Position numbers and translations under genes: made by a program
Shown here: positions 8,360-14,837 of the stretch, one piece after another
Layout: each line of letters opens with the position of its first letter
Numbering within the stretch: the stretch's first letter is position 1
Notes under the pieces: generated by a model
Told to the model about the DNA's origin: nothing
What the model saw: the letters and a program-made list of their open reading frames with translations, nothing else
The model's database searches: none
Source of the DNA: Prevotella sp. CAG:891
GTDB lineage: Bacteria; Bacteroidota; Bacteroidia; Bacteroidales; Bacteroidaceae
NCBI GenBank assembly: GCA_000437675.1
Contig: FR901793.1
Coordinates: forward strand, 11,636-31,419
DNA: 19,784 bases
Direction of reading: 5' to 3'

Positions 8360-10159
8360 TTAATCGCGACCGGCACGCTTACGAGCCAAGTGGTCGAGAA
8401 TGATTTTACGCATACGCATTGACTTGGGCGTTACCTCCACGTATTCATCCTCCTTGATATATTCGAGCGCCTCTTCGAGCGAGAAGATAACAGGCGGAAT
8501 GATGCGAGCTTTGTCGTCGGCACCCGAGGCACGCATGTTCGTCAGCTGTTTGGCCTTCGTTACGTTCACCACGAGGTCATTGTCGTGAACATGTTCGCCC
8601 ACCACCTGTCCGGCATACACTTCGTCCTGCGGATTGATGAAGAAGCGACCGCGATCCTGCAAGTGGTCGATGGCATAGGCAAAAGCCGTGCCCGATTCCA
8701 GCGAAATCATCGAACCATTCAGACGGCGCTGAATGTCGCCCTTGTAAGGCTGGTAATCCTTGAAGCGGTGCGCCATGATAGCCTCGCCCTGCGAAGCCGT
8801 GAGCACATTCGTACGCAAACCGATGATACCGCGCGAAGGAATGTCGAATTCAATGTCGATACGTTCGCCAAGGTTCTGCATCGAAGTCATTTCGCCCTTG
8901 CGTCGCGTTACCATGTCAATCATTTTCGAAGCAAATTCTTCGGGCACGTTGATGGTCAGTTCCTCAATGGGTTCGCATTTTTGTCCGTCGATTTCTTTGT
9001 AGATAACCTGCGGCTGTCCCACTTGCAGTTCGTAGCCCTCGCGGCGCATGGTTTCGACAAGGATTGACAGGTGCAGCACACCACGTCCGCTCACAATCCA
9101 GCTATCGCCCGTGTCGTTACGCTTCACGCGCAGTGCCAAGTCCTTTTCGAGTTCCTTTTCGAGTCGGTCGTTGATGTGGCGCGAAGTGCAGAACTTACCT
9201 TCCTTGCCGAAGAACGGCGAATCGTTGATGGCAAAGAGCATCGACATGGTCGGTTCGTCGATGGCAATGGTGGGCAGCGGTTCGGGGTTTTCGAAATCGC
9301 AGATAGTATCGCCGATTTCAAAGTTATCAAGACCTACCACCGCACAGATGTCGCCCGACGACACAGACTGAGTCTTCTGACGGCCCATACCCTCGAAAGT
9401 GTGTACCTCCTTGATTTGCGTTTTTTCGAACGTACCATCGCGGTGAGCAATCGTACACTTCATGCCCTCGGTAATGGTGCCACGGTGAACGCGACCCACA
9501 GCGATACGTCCGGTGTAGTTTGAATAGTCGAGCGAAGTAATGAGCATCTGCGGCGTACCCTCCAGCTGTTTGGGAGCCGGAATCACCTCGATAATTTTGT
9601 CGAGCAGGTAGTTAATATTGTCGGTAGGCGTGTTGTAGTCCTCGCCCATCCAGTTATTCTTGGCCGAACCATACACCACCGGGAAGTCGAGCTGATCCTC
9701 GGTAGCATTGAGGTCGCACATCAGGTCGAACACCATTTCGTACACCTCTTCGGGGCGGCAGTTCGGTTTATCCACCTTGTTCACCACCACGATGGGTTTC
9801 AGTCCGATTTCGAGTGCTTTTTGCAAGACAAAGCGCGTTTGGGGCATGGGGCCCTCAAAAGCATCGACGAGCAGAATGCAGCCATCGGCCATGTTGAGCA
9901 CACGTTCCACCTCGCCACCGAAGTCGGAGTGTCCCGGCGTGTCGATGACGTTGATTTTCACATCTTTATAGCGAATGGATACGTTTTTTGAAAGGATGGT
10001 TATGCCGCGCTCGCGCTCCAAATCGTTGTTATCCAGAATAAGTTCACCAGCGTTTTGGTTTTTGCGGAACAAATTTCCTGCCAGCAGCATTTTGTCGACG
10101 AGCGTCGTTTTTCCGTGGTCAACGTGAGCAATGATGGCAATGTTACGAATGTCTTGCAT
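8360..10159 (-). CDS. typA: Ribosome-associated GTPase TypA/BipA
   Basis: Translational GTPase of the EF-G-like TypA/BipA family (599 aa), which binds the 70S ribosome and is needed for ribosome assembly and stress or low-temperature growth in several bacteria. G motifs: G1 AHVDHGKTT (11-19), G2 RGITIL (T54), G3 DTPGH (73-77), G4 NKVD (127-130), G5 SAK (165-167). Domain II, two alpha-beta domains and the TypA-specific C-terminal region (GEHVHDNDLVVNV and following) complete the normal length. The start MQDIRNIAIIAHVDHG at 10159 is chosen; an in-frame upstream Met at 10210 would extend the protein through the 5' leader. It has its own promoter (10231-10261) and shares a terminator with the convergent permease gene. 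EF-G and LepA are excluded by length and C-terminal sequence. Confidence 0.96.
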   Translation of the reverse strand: MQDIRNIAIIAHVDHGKTTLVDKMLLAGNLFRKNQNAGELILDNNDLERERGITILSKNVSIRYKDVKINVIDTPGHSDFGGEVERVLNMADGCILLVDAFEGPMPQTRFVLQKALEIGLKPIVVVNKVDKPNCRPEEVYEMVFDLMCDLNATEDQLDFPVVYGSAKNNWMGEDYNTPTDNINYLLDKIIEVIPAPKQLEGTPQMLITSLDYSNYTGRIAVGRVHRGTITEGMKCTIAHRDGTFEKTQIKEVHTFEGMGRQKTQSVSSGDICAVVGLDNFEIGDTICDFENPEPLPTIAIDEPTMSMLFAINDSPFFGKEGKFCTSRHINDRLEKELEKDLALRVKRNDTGDSWIVSGRGVLHLSILVETMRREGYELQVGQPQVIYKEIDGQKCEPIEELTINVPEEFASKMIDMVTRRKGEMTSMQNLGERIDIEFDIPSRGIIGLRTNVLTASQGEAIMAHRFKDYQPYKGDIQRRLNGSMISLESGTAFAYAIDHLQDRGRFFINPQDEVYAGQVVGEHVHDNDLVVNVTKAKQLTNMRASGADDKARIIPPVIFSLEEALEYIKEDEYVEVTPKSMRMRKIILDHLARKRAGRD

Positions 10160-10215
10160 AAAAAAAATAATCTTGTAGCAGGCGCTGTTAGGATTGCACC
10201 TGCATTGCATCTAAT

Positions 10216-10229
10216 ACCTATTTATAGGT
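10216..10229. repeat. Perfect palindrome at the predicted typA transcription start
   Basis: ACCTAT-TT-ATAGGT, a 6-bp perfect inverted repeat, falls immediately after the typA -7 element, so it covers or directly follows the predicted start site. It could be an operator or a 5'-end hairpin; no regulator is identified. Confidence 0.5.
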
Positions 10230-10230
10230 G

Positions 10231-10261
10231 CAAAATTACTGCAAGCTATGCGAAAGGCAAA
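10231..10261 (-). promoter_or_regulatory. Promoter of typA (Bacteroidota type)
   Basis: Minus strand: -33 TTTG (10258-10261), 19-bp spacer, -7 TAATTTTG (10231-10238). All core positions match the Bacteroidota consensus. The predicted start is near 10225, giving a 5' leader of about 65 nt. Confidence 0.75.
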
Positions 10262-10284
10262 GAAAATCGCATTTTTTATATATG

Positions 10285-10324
10285 AAAAAAGGTGCTTAAG
10301 AGCCAAATTGACAACTTAAGCACC
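10285..10324 (-). terminator. Rho-independent terminator downstream of dgt
   Basis: Minus strand: a 10-bp perfect stem GGTGCTTAAG/CTTAAGCACC (10315-10324 with 10291-10300), 14-nt loop, then six T (plus-strand A at 10285-10290). It lies about 140 nt past the dgt stop; the stretch 10325-10461 is therefore probably dgt 3' untranslated sequence, and I see no gene in it. Confidence 0.8.
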
Positions 10325-10461
10325 CATGTGTGGGGATAAGAATCGGTAATTCCTTATGTTTTAGTTGAGTTGTACTTTCGTAAAAACAGGAAAATGCTTT
10401 CATCCTGATGGTCAATACTTCACGGTCGCTGACGGTTTTGCTCTGAACGCTGCTGACCGAA

Positions 10462-11820
10462 TCAGACGCTAGGCAGCGAGTGTCCGTTGATTTTGCGGTA
10501 AAGGTCGAGGGCATAAACGTCTGTCATGCCCGAAAGGTAGTCGAGTACAGCCATGAGGCGGGTGCCTATGCGCGGGTCGCGCACCTCGTACTGGCTGGGC
10601 ACTTGCGCCAGTAGCAAACCCGAATAAGCCTTTTCGGGCTCCATCACGGCATCGGTCATGAGTTCGAGTAGGGTGTAGATGATGTGGTAACCGGCCAAAT
10701 CGACGTTAGTCACCTCTTTGCAGCGGTAAATGTGGTTTTGCGCCACATCCACACAGCGCCTGTAAGCATCGCGCAGCAGCGAAGGCAGATGGTCGATGAG
10801 CGAACCGCGGAAAGTGCCCTCAAGAATGGCCTCCTCATTGTCGACAAACACCCTGACGCAAGCACGCTCAAGGGCATTGATTACGCAGGAACGGTAGTAA
10901 ACAATCTGGTCGTCGATGTCGGTGTCAGCCTGGTAAAGGTTGCGCAGCCGCCGGCGTTCCTCCTCGTCGAAAAAGGCCAGAAAAAGGTCCATCGTCTGTT
11001 CGTCGCTGAGGATGCGGAGTTTGTGTGCATCTTCAATGTCCATTACCTCGTAGCAAATGTCGTCGGCCGCTTCCACCAGGTAAACCAGCGGATGGCGTGC
11101 ATGGCGCATGGAGCCATCGGGGCTTTCGTCCAGGCAGGCAATGCCCAAACTCTCGGCAATGTGCAGGTAAGTAAGCCGTTCAGCCTCGAAATAGCCGAAT
11201 TTCGGTTTGCGCAGGGCGCGGTCGGAGCCGTAGGGATATTTCACAATCGAGGCCAGTGTGGCATAAGTCATCACAAATCCGCCGCGCCGCCTTGCGTTAA
11301 ACTGGTGCGTGAGCAGGCGGAAGGTATTGGCGTTACCGTCGAAGCGCGTCATGTCCATCCATTCAGCCTCCGACAGTTCTTTGCCGTCGGGCGTAACGAG
11401 TTCGCGCAGCCTTCGGCCCTTACCTTCGCTGAAATACGTGCGTATGGCCTTTTCGCCCGAGTGTCCGAAGGGCGGATTCCCCATGTCGTGAGCCAGGCAG
11501 GCCGCACTGACAATGGCCCCCATGCTCGTCATTTCGGTATGTTCCAGTTCGGGGTGTCGGGCAATGAGTTCGCGGCTCACGTCTGTTCCGAGCGAACGTC
11601 CCACGCTCGACACTTCGAGACTGTGTGTCAGTCGGTTATGCACGAACACGCTGCCGGGCAGCGGAAACACTTGGGTCTTGTTTTGCAAACGGCGGAACGG
11701 GGCCGAAAATATCAGTCGGTCGAAGTCGCGTTGAAACTCCGTGCGTCGTTCTTCGAGCCGTGCGGGCTTGTTTTCCTTGCCCAATCGTTTGGACGATATG
11801 AGTTGTTGCCAGTTCATCAT
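10462..11820 (-). CDS. dgt: dGTP triphosphohydrolase (HD-domain dNTPase)
   Basis: HD-superfamily dNTP triphosphohydrolase (452 aa) that cleaves dGTP and related dNTPs to deoxynucleoside and tripolyphosphate, trimming nucleotide pools. Metal-site residues follow the HD pattern: H66 (RLTHSLEVSSVGR), H111-D112 (CLAHDMGNPPFGHSGE) and an aspartate at D253/D254 in VEAADDICYEVMD. The N-terminal FSAPFRRLQNKTQVFPLPG motif is typical of Dgt. Two adjacent Met codons (11820, 11817) can both start it. It is alone between terminators and has no TAnnTTTG promoter in the 40 nt before it; a MITE-like element sits directly upstream and might have altered or supplied its promoter. Substrate range beyond dGTP is not predictable from sequence. 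Confidence 0.93.
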   Translation of the reverse strand: MMNWQQLISSKRLGKENKPARLEERRTEFQRDFDRLIFSAPFRRLQNKTQVFPLPGSVFVHNRLTHSLEVSSVGRSLGTDVSRELIARHPELEHTEMTSMGAIVSAACLAHDMGNPPFGHSGEKAIRTYFSEGKGRRLRELVTPDGKELSEAEWMDMTRFDGNANTFRLLTHQFNARRRGGFVMTYATLASIVKYPYGSDRALRKPKFGYFEAERLTYLHIAESLGIACLDESPDGSMRHARHPLVYLVEAADDICYEVMDIEDAHKLRILSDEQTMDLFLAFFDEEERRRLRNLYQADTDIDDQIVYYRSCVINALERACVRVFVDNEEAILEGTFRGSLIDHLPSLLRDAYRRCVDVAQNHIYRCKEVTNVDLAGYHIIYTLLELMTDAVMEPEKAYSGLLLAQVPSQYEVRDPRIGTRLMAVLDYLSGMTDVYALDLYRKINGHSLPSV

Positions 11821-11860
11821 GTGTGTGTCGGGGCTGATTTTAGTAAGGGTCTGATTTTGA

Positions 11861-12086
11861 GAAACTGTTTGAAAATTGAAGTCGTCTGAACTTTTATGAA
11901 ATTCAAGATTTGCCTTAATTTTTGAGGCGTTTTTGGGCCTTGAAGAAGGAGTGTAGCGAGCTACACGACTGATGAAAGGTTAAAGAATGGCCAAAAAGAA
12001 AGGTGAAGATTGAATTTAGAAGAGATGAATCTCCAAATCAAATCTTCGTCAGAAAAGTTTAGACGACTTCATTTAAAATAACTTTC
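11861..12086. mobile_element. MITE-like palindromic element between dgt and the channel gene
   Basis: A non-coding segment of 226 bp bounded by imperfect terminal inverted repeats of about 34 bp (11861-11895 and 12053-12086). Their core, GAAGTCGTCTGAACTTTT (11878-11895), matches the reverse complement of 12053-12070 at 17 of 18 positions. A shared AAGATTTG block sits further in on each arm. Near the middle is a perfect 7-bp palindrome GTGTAGC-GA-GCTACAC (11951-11966), flanked by related TTTTTGGGCC/GGCCAAAAAG blocks. No ORF and no obvious target-site duplication is visible. Terminal repeats, non-coding content and intergenic position fit a miniature inverted-repeat element or a REP-like dispersed repeat; only this copy can be seen here. 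Confidence 0.55.
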
Positions 12087-12179
12087 AGGTGAATGCTGAA
12101 CACAAGGGTCAGCACCTGCATATTTGGCAAAGGTCAAACAAATTAGCGAAAAAATGAAATATTCAGCATCTAAATTTTG

Positions 12180-12986
12180 TCAATTTGCTTTGCCATCCGT
12201 TTTTTTCGAGAGTTCATTTGCCGCCATTTGTTGTTCCGCTTTGTTTCGCTTGTCCTCGGCGGCTTTTTGCTTTTTCTGGATAATGTTGATAAAGGCCGAA
12301 CTGATGATACCCGTGGGAATGGCAATCATGGCAATGCCGATGAGGCTGATGATGCAACTGAGCAGTTTGCCAAGCGGCGTAATGGGGTAAATGTCGCCGT
12401 ATCCCACCGTCGTAAAGGCCACGATGGCCCACCAAAGGCTGTCGCCCACATTTTTGAACACGTCGGGCTGTGCGTCGCGCTCAATGTAGTACATCAGTAT
12501 GGCCGAAAAGCACACCATGATGAAGCAGGCGGTGTAGGCCGTGGTGAGTTCGTCGCGAACCGACGATAGGGCACGCCCAATGAGCTGAAACGACTGGGAG
12601 TGGCGAATGAGCTTGAAAATGATGAAAATGTAGGGCAAAACAATGATGTGAACCGTCGGCGTGTTCCAGTAAAAGTACGAAAGTACGCAGGGAAGTATGG
12701 CTACAAAGTCGACAAAGCCGTAGAACGAAAACAGATACTTCAGCCGGGCCTTGCCCTTGCGCAGGGTGGGGTGAAGCGAAGGGGCGGCAAAAATGCGCGC
12801 GGCAAATTCAAGCAAAAATACAAACGACGATATGTAGGTGATGGTGAACAATTCGACGCGGAACGGGGCCAGACTTTCGAACGAGGTGCCCATGACGGCT
12901 GCTATGGATAGGGTGATGAAAAACAGCACAAAGTAGTGTACAAACTTTCCGGTGAGGAAATGCTGTACGGCATAATAGAGTTTCAT
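12180..12986 (-). CDS. Six-helix potassium channel with degenerate voltage sensor
   Basis: Ion channel of the voltage-gated K+ channel superfamily (268 aa). Six transmembrane helices can be placed at about 15-34, 43-66, 86-105, 111-127, 148-167 and 207-230, with the pore helix and selectivity filter TVGYGD at 193-198 before the last helix. A charged coiled-looking tail rich in Lys, Glu and Gln follows (about 237-268). Charge-transfer residues E60/R64 in S2 and D93 in S3 are present, but S4 has mostly hydrophobic residues and only K125, R128 and later R138, so voltage sensing may be weak or lost. ATG at 12986 is chosen over the upstream TTG at 12995 because it lies 18 nt from the predicted transcription start. 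It probably sets membrane potential or K+ flux. Confidence 0.88.
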   Translation of the reverse strand: MKLYYAVQHFLTGKFVHYFVLFFITLSIAAVMGTSFESLAPFRVELFTITYISSFVFLLEFAARIFAAPSLHPTLRKGKARLKYLFSFYGFVDFVAILPCVLSYFYWNTPTVHIIVLPYIFIIFKLIRHSQSFQLIGRALSSVRDELTTAYTACFIMVCFSAILMYYIERDAQPDVFKNVGDSLWWAIVAFTTVGYGDIYPITPLGKLLSCIISLIGIAMIAIPTGIISSAFINIIQKKQKAAEDKRNKAEQQMAANELSKKTDGKAN

Positions 12987-13009
12987 ACGTGGCAATAGTT
13001 TAGACGGTG

Positions 13010-13040
13010 CAAAGGTATATCATTTCGGCAGGCAGTCAAA
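13010..13040 (-). promoter_or_regulatory. Promoter of the potassium channel gene
   Basis: Minus strand: -33 TTTG (13037-13040), 19-bp spacer, -7 TACCTTTG (13010-13017). A full match to the Bacteroidota promoter. The predicted start is near 13004, about 18 nt before the ATG at 12986. Confidence 0.75.
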
Positions 13041-13217
13041 ACAATATGTTCGGTTTTCAATCATTCCAACAGCTGTTTGCCCTCCAAACACCTTGTGTGC
13101 AGGTGTAATGCATACTTCTCCAGAAAGGTGAAATGTGGTTAATTTTCAAAGCCTTTTTCGCAGTCCTTATCGGTGCCTTTCAGTCCCATTCAGCCCCCTT
13201 TGTCCCAATAATGCCGT
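13041..13217. other. Gene-free stretch upstream of the tandem repeats
   Basis: No credible gene. A small CACCT/AGGTG hairpin occurs at about 13090-13106. Only the low-confidence reading frame noted under findings crosses part of it. Confidence 0.4.
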
Positions 13218-13322
13218 GCTTGTTCGAATTAGTTCCGCGCTTGTTGAAATTAGTTCCGTGCTAGTTCGAATTAGTTCCGAGCTTGTTGAAATTAGTTCCG
13301 AGCTAGTTTGCAAAATCTTTGA
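13218..13322. repeat. 21-bp tandem repeats (four good copies, one degenerate)
   Basis: Four consecutive 21-bp units start at 13218, 13239, 13260 and 13281, followed by a degenerate fifth at 13302. All four good units share GAATTAGTTCCG or GAAATTAGTTCCG. Units 1 and 3 have GTTCGAATT where units 2 and 4 have GTTGAAATT, giving a 42-bp higher-order period. Because 21 is a multiple of 3, both strands encode seven-residue repeats: LVRISSA/LVEISSV-like on the plus strand and SELISTS/SELIRTS-like on the minus strand. No spacers separate the units, so this is not a CRISPR array. Whether it is translated is unclear. Confidence 0.85.
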
Positions 13323-13458
13323 ATTATTTCTGAGAATCTCGGAATTGCTGAAAATCAGCACTTTCAGAAAAATTCGAAAACGAAGAACTACGGCTCGCAG
13401 TTTCGTCCGCTCTCCGCCCAACCGGCCAATCCGTTTGTTTTGCGTTTATTGCCCCACA

Positions 13459-13674
13459 ATGACGAATTTTAAGACTGCCGCGCACGCATTACAGCGTTGC
13501 TACGCAATGGCGAATGTCGGTGATATCCGGGTTCAAGTAGTGAAAGTAATTTGGAATGGCTCAGCATTGGGCTTGCACAGATATGGGCACAGCACAAACA
13601 ACTGCGGTACAATCCTGCCATTCAAATGTAAAAAGAGATTTCCGAACAACAGCTTTACAAGCAAAAGGCTTTAG
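13459..13674 (+). CDS. Doubtful hypothetical ORF (71 aa)
   Basis: An open frame starting MTNFKTAAHALQ and ending ...NSFTSKRL just before a long hairpin. The same frame stays open upstream to a GTG at 13135 (179 aa in total), through the 21-bp repeats. I recognise no family, transmembrane segment or signal peptide. The amino-acid mix (many Asn, His, Cys, Arg) is unlike the neighbouring genes, and no promoter or ribosome-binding site is evident. It may be a decayed or dispersed intergenic repeat that happens to be open. Listed because it could be a real small gene closed by the hairpin at 13656-13708. Confidence 0.15.
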   Translation: MTNFKTAAHALQRCYAMANVGDIRVQVVKVIWNGSALGLHRYGHSTNNCGTILPFKCKKRFPNNSFTSKRL

Positions 13675-13708
13675 CTGACTCGTATAATCAGTTAAAGCCT
13701 TTGCTGTA
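13656..13708. repeat. Long near-perfect hairpin
   Basis: The arms at 13656-13678 and 13688-13708 pair over about 21 bp (core AAAGGCTTTAGCTGA with TCAGTTAAAGCCTTT, one G-T pair, two single-base bulges nearer the base) around a 9-nt loop. There is no T-run after either arm, so it is not a standard terminator. It may be a transcript-end structure, a mobile-element remnant or a recombination site. Confidence 0.6.
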
Positions 13709-13839
13709 TTGACGGAATATAGGGCGGATACGGAACTTTGAGTAAGGAAGATTTTTAGGTAGTTTGATTTTCATCAACTGCCCATTGTTGAATACGCTTA
13801 GGAATTTCGCGTATATTCACTTCTTGTTTGGGTCACGTT

Positions 13840-13977
13840 TTACTCTTGTACTTTATGCCTTTTTTTACTGATGATGCGATCTAAGAGTCGGTTCAGCCGT
13901 TTGGCTAAAGGAGGAGCAAGAATTCCTACAATCAAAGGATTTAGGACAAAGTAGAATAAGAAATCTCTGAAACTCAT
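13840..13977 (-). CDS. 45-aa membrane peptide resembling Fst/Ldr-type toxins
   Basis: Small unrecognised gene. The ATG is at 13977-13975 and the TAA at 13842-13840. The peptide has one hydrophobic segment (about residues 6-25, with P14, G18 and P22-P23) followed by a strongly basic tail (K26, R27, R30, R34, K38-R40, K42). The layout, and the core NPLIVGIL in particular, resembles the P-x-x-V-G core and charged tail of Fst/Ldr-family toxins of type I toxin-antitoxin systems; this is a similarity judged by eye, not a database match. Its start codon overlaps the stop of an upstream 21-aa frame as ATGA, suggesting translational coupling. It lies in an AT-rich island with its own possible promoter (14081-14088). 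It could instead be an ordinary small membrane protein. Confidence 0.5.
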   Translation of the reverse strand: MSFRDFLFYFVLNPLIVGILAPPLAKRLNRLLDRIISKKRHKVQE

Positions 13978-14039
13978 GGTGCAGACTTATTAAAAGGTAA
14001 TGATAAGTATATTCGCAATGGTTGTAATTTTTTTTTCAT
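13974..14039 (-). CDS. 21-aa leader peptide overlapping the 45-aa membrane peptide
   Basis: Short frame beginning MKKKLQPLRIY and ending NKSAP. Its TGA overlaps the ATG of the 45-aa peptide (ATGA), the classic geometry for translational coupling, as in Mok-Hok-like pairs. The ATG is followed by nine A in a row, a possible slippage site. The frame is open upstream to 14225, so the start is uncertain, but only this ATG lies downstream of the candidate promoter at 14081-14088, about 35-40 nt from the expected transcript start. No family is recognised. Confidence 0.3.
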   Translation of the reverse strand: MKKKLQPLRIYLSLPFNKSAP

Positions 14040-14080
14040 GCTGTAAGGTTTTTGGGAAGCAAGTAAATGTTTTTCAGTTG

Positions 14081-14088
14081 CAAATATA
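14081..14088 (-). promoter_or_regulatory. Possible -7 element for the small-peptide cassette
   Basis: TATATTTG on the minus strand is a perfect TAnnTTTG, placed so that the transcript would start just upstream of the 21-aa leader frame. No good -33 TTTG is found at the proper distance. The surrounding 14040-14220 is very AT-rich and contains no other gene I can support, so chance matches are more likely here. Confidence 0.35.
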
Positions 14089-14233
14089 TTATCATTTTTA
14101 GCGAAATGTAAATATAATTGTGTTAAATGTATGTATTTATGTTGTAAAGCATAACAATCTGTTTTAAAATAGAATGTTTGATGATGTAAAATGATATTTG
14201 TTATAGGAACTTGCTCCATGTGCATTGATGCAC

Positions 14234-14279
14234 AAAAAAGCCTGCCATCCCGGGCAGTACCGGGAAGGCAGGCTTTTTT
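14234..14279. terminator. Bidirectional terminator after nrdG
   Basis: A 13-bp outer stem with A6 on the left and T6 on the right (14234-14246 with 14267-14279) encloses an inner TCCCGG/CCGGGA stem (14248-14253 with 14260-14265). It can work on both strands. It lies about 30 nt past the nrdG stop and insulates the small-peptide cassette. Confidence 0.9.
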
Positions 14280-14307
14280 TAATATTGAAAAGTAAAGTAC
14301 GAAAGGT

Positions 14308-14784
14308 TTACCGGCGCTTTTGAAAGCGGAAGGTAAGGTCGTCGAGCGAACCGTCGGGCAGCACTTTGTAAAAGCGCTGGTTCGTGTCGGGCGAACTGAG
14401 CGGCCCGCATTGCGGACGGTAGGGCCCTAACTTTACATAATTAAAGGCCGATTGCAACACAGCGGATTCGGGTAGCTGCGTGCGTCCCGAGTACCAGCCC
14501 GTTTTGTAGCGGCGGTCGAAGTGTCGGCGCACATACTGCAGGTGCGACGCCACAGTTTGCGGGTCGTTGTCGCCCCCCATGAGCGCCACGCAGGTAATTT
14601 CGCCGGCATACGATTCGATGAGCGCCTCAAGCCTTTGCAGGGTCAGTTCCTCGCCCACATCGCCGCGCAGATAGGCACTGTGGCAACCTGTGCAGCCATT
14701 CGGACAGCACGAGAGGTTGATGGCCAGCGTCACTTCGTCGGGAAATTCCTGAAACACGATGTCGTGGTTTACGTATTTAAGCAT
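14308..14784 (-). CDS. nrdG: Anaerobic ribonucleotide reductase activating protein
   Basis: Radical-SAM activase (158 aa, usual length) that generates the glycyl radical on NrdD. The [4Fe-4S]/SAM motif C-x3-C-x2-C is at C27, C31 and C34 (CPNGCTGC), and the glycine-rich SAM-binding stretch reads LMGGDND (68-74). ATG at 14784 starts the protein at MLKYVNHDIVFQEFPDE, as in the family; an in-frame upstream start at 15048 would run back through nrdD and is a shadow. It lies 53 nt after the nrdD stop on the same strand, so the two form an nrdDG operon under the riboswitch described upstream. A strong terminator follows. Confidence 0.95.
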   Translation of the reverse strand: MLKYVNHDIVFQEFPDEVTLAINLSCCPNGCTGCHSAYLRGDVGEELTLQRLEALIESYAGEITCVALMGGDNDPQTVASHLQYVRRHFDRRYKTGWYSGRTQLPESAVLQSAFNYVKLGPYRPQCGPLSSPDTNQRFYKVLPDGSLDDLTFRFQKRR

Positions 14785-14837
14785 AATCAGCCTTGATTTT
14801 TTGAGTGTGTGGTAAGCAGGTGGAAAGGAATAGCCTG

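Noticed and set aside
10296..10514. 72-codon minus-strand frame at the dgt 3' end
   Set aside because: It overlaps the dgt C-terminus and runs into the terminator hairpin; no supporting signals.
10684..11889. 401-codon plus-strand frame opposite dgt
   Set aside because: Shadow of dgt, whose HD motifs are complete on the minus strand.
12086..12119. Terminator of the channel gene from the TGCTGA/TCAGCA hairpin
   Set aside because: The stem is short with a bulge and is not followed by a proper T-run on the minus strand; it may only be flanking sequence of the MITE-like element.
13218..13322. CRISPR array
   Set aside because: The units are directly adjacent with no spacers and no cas genes nearby.
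13167..13421. 84-codon minus-strand frame with SELISTS-like heptads
   Set aside because: It starts with TTG, has no promoter or ribosome-binding site, and is explained by the 21-bp repeats, which keep both strands open.
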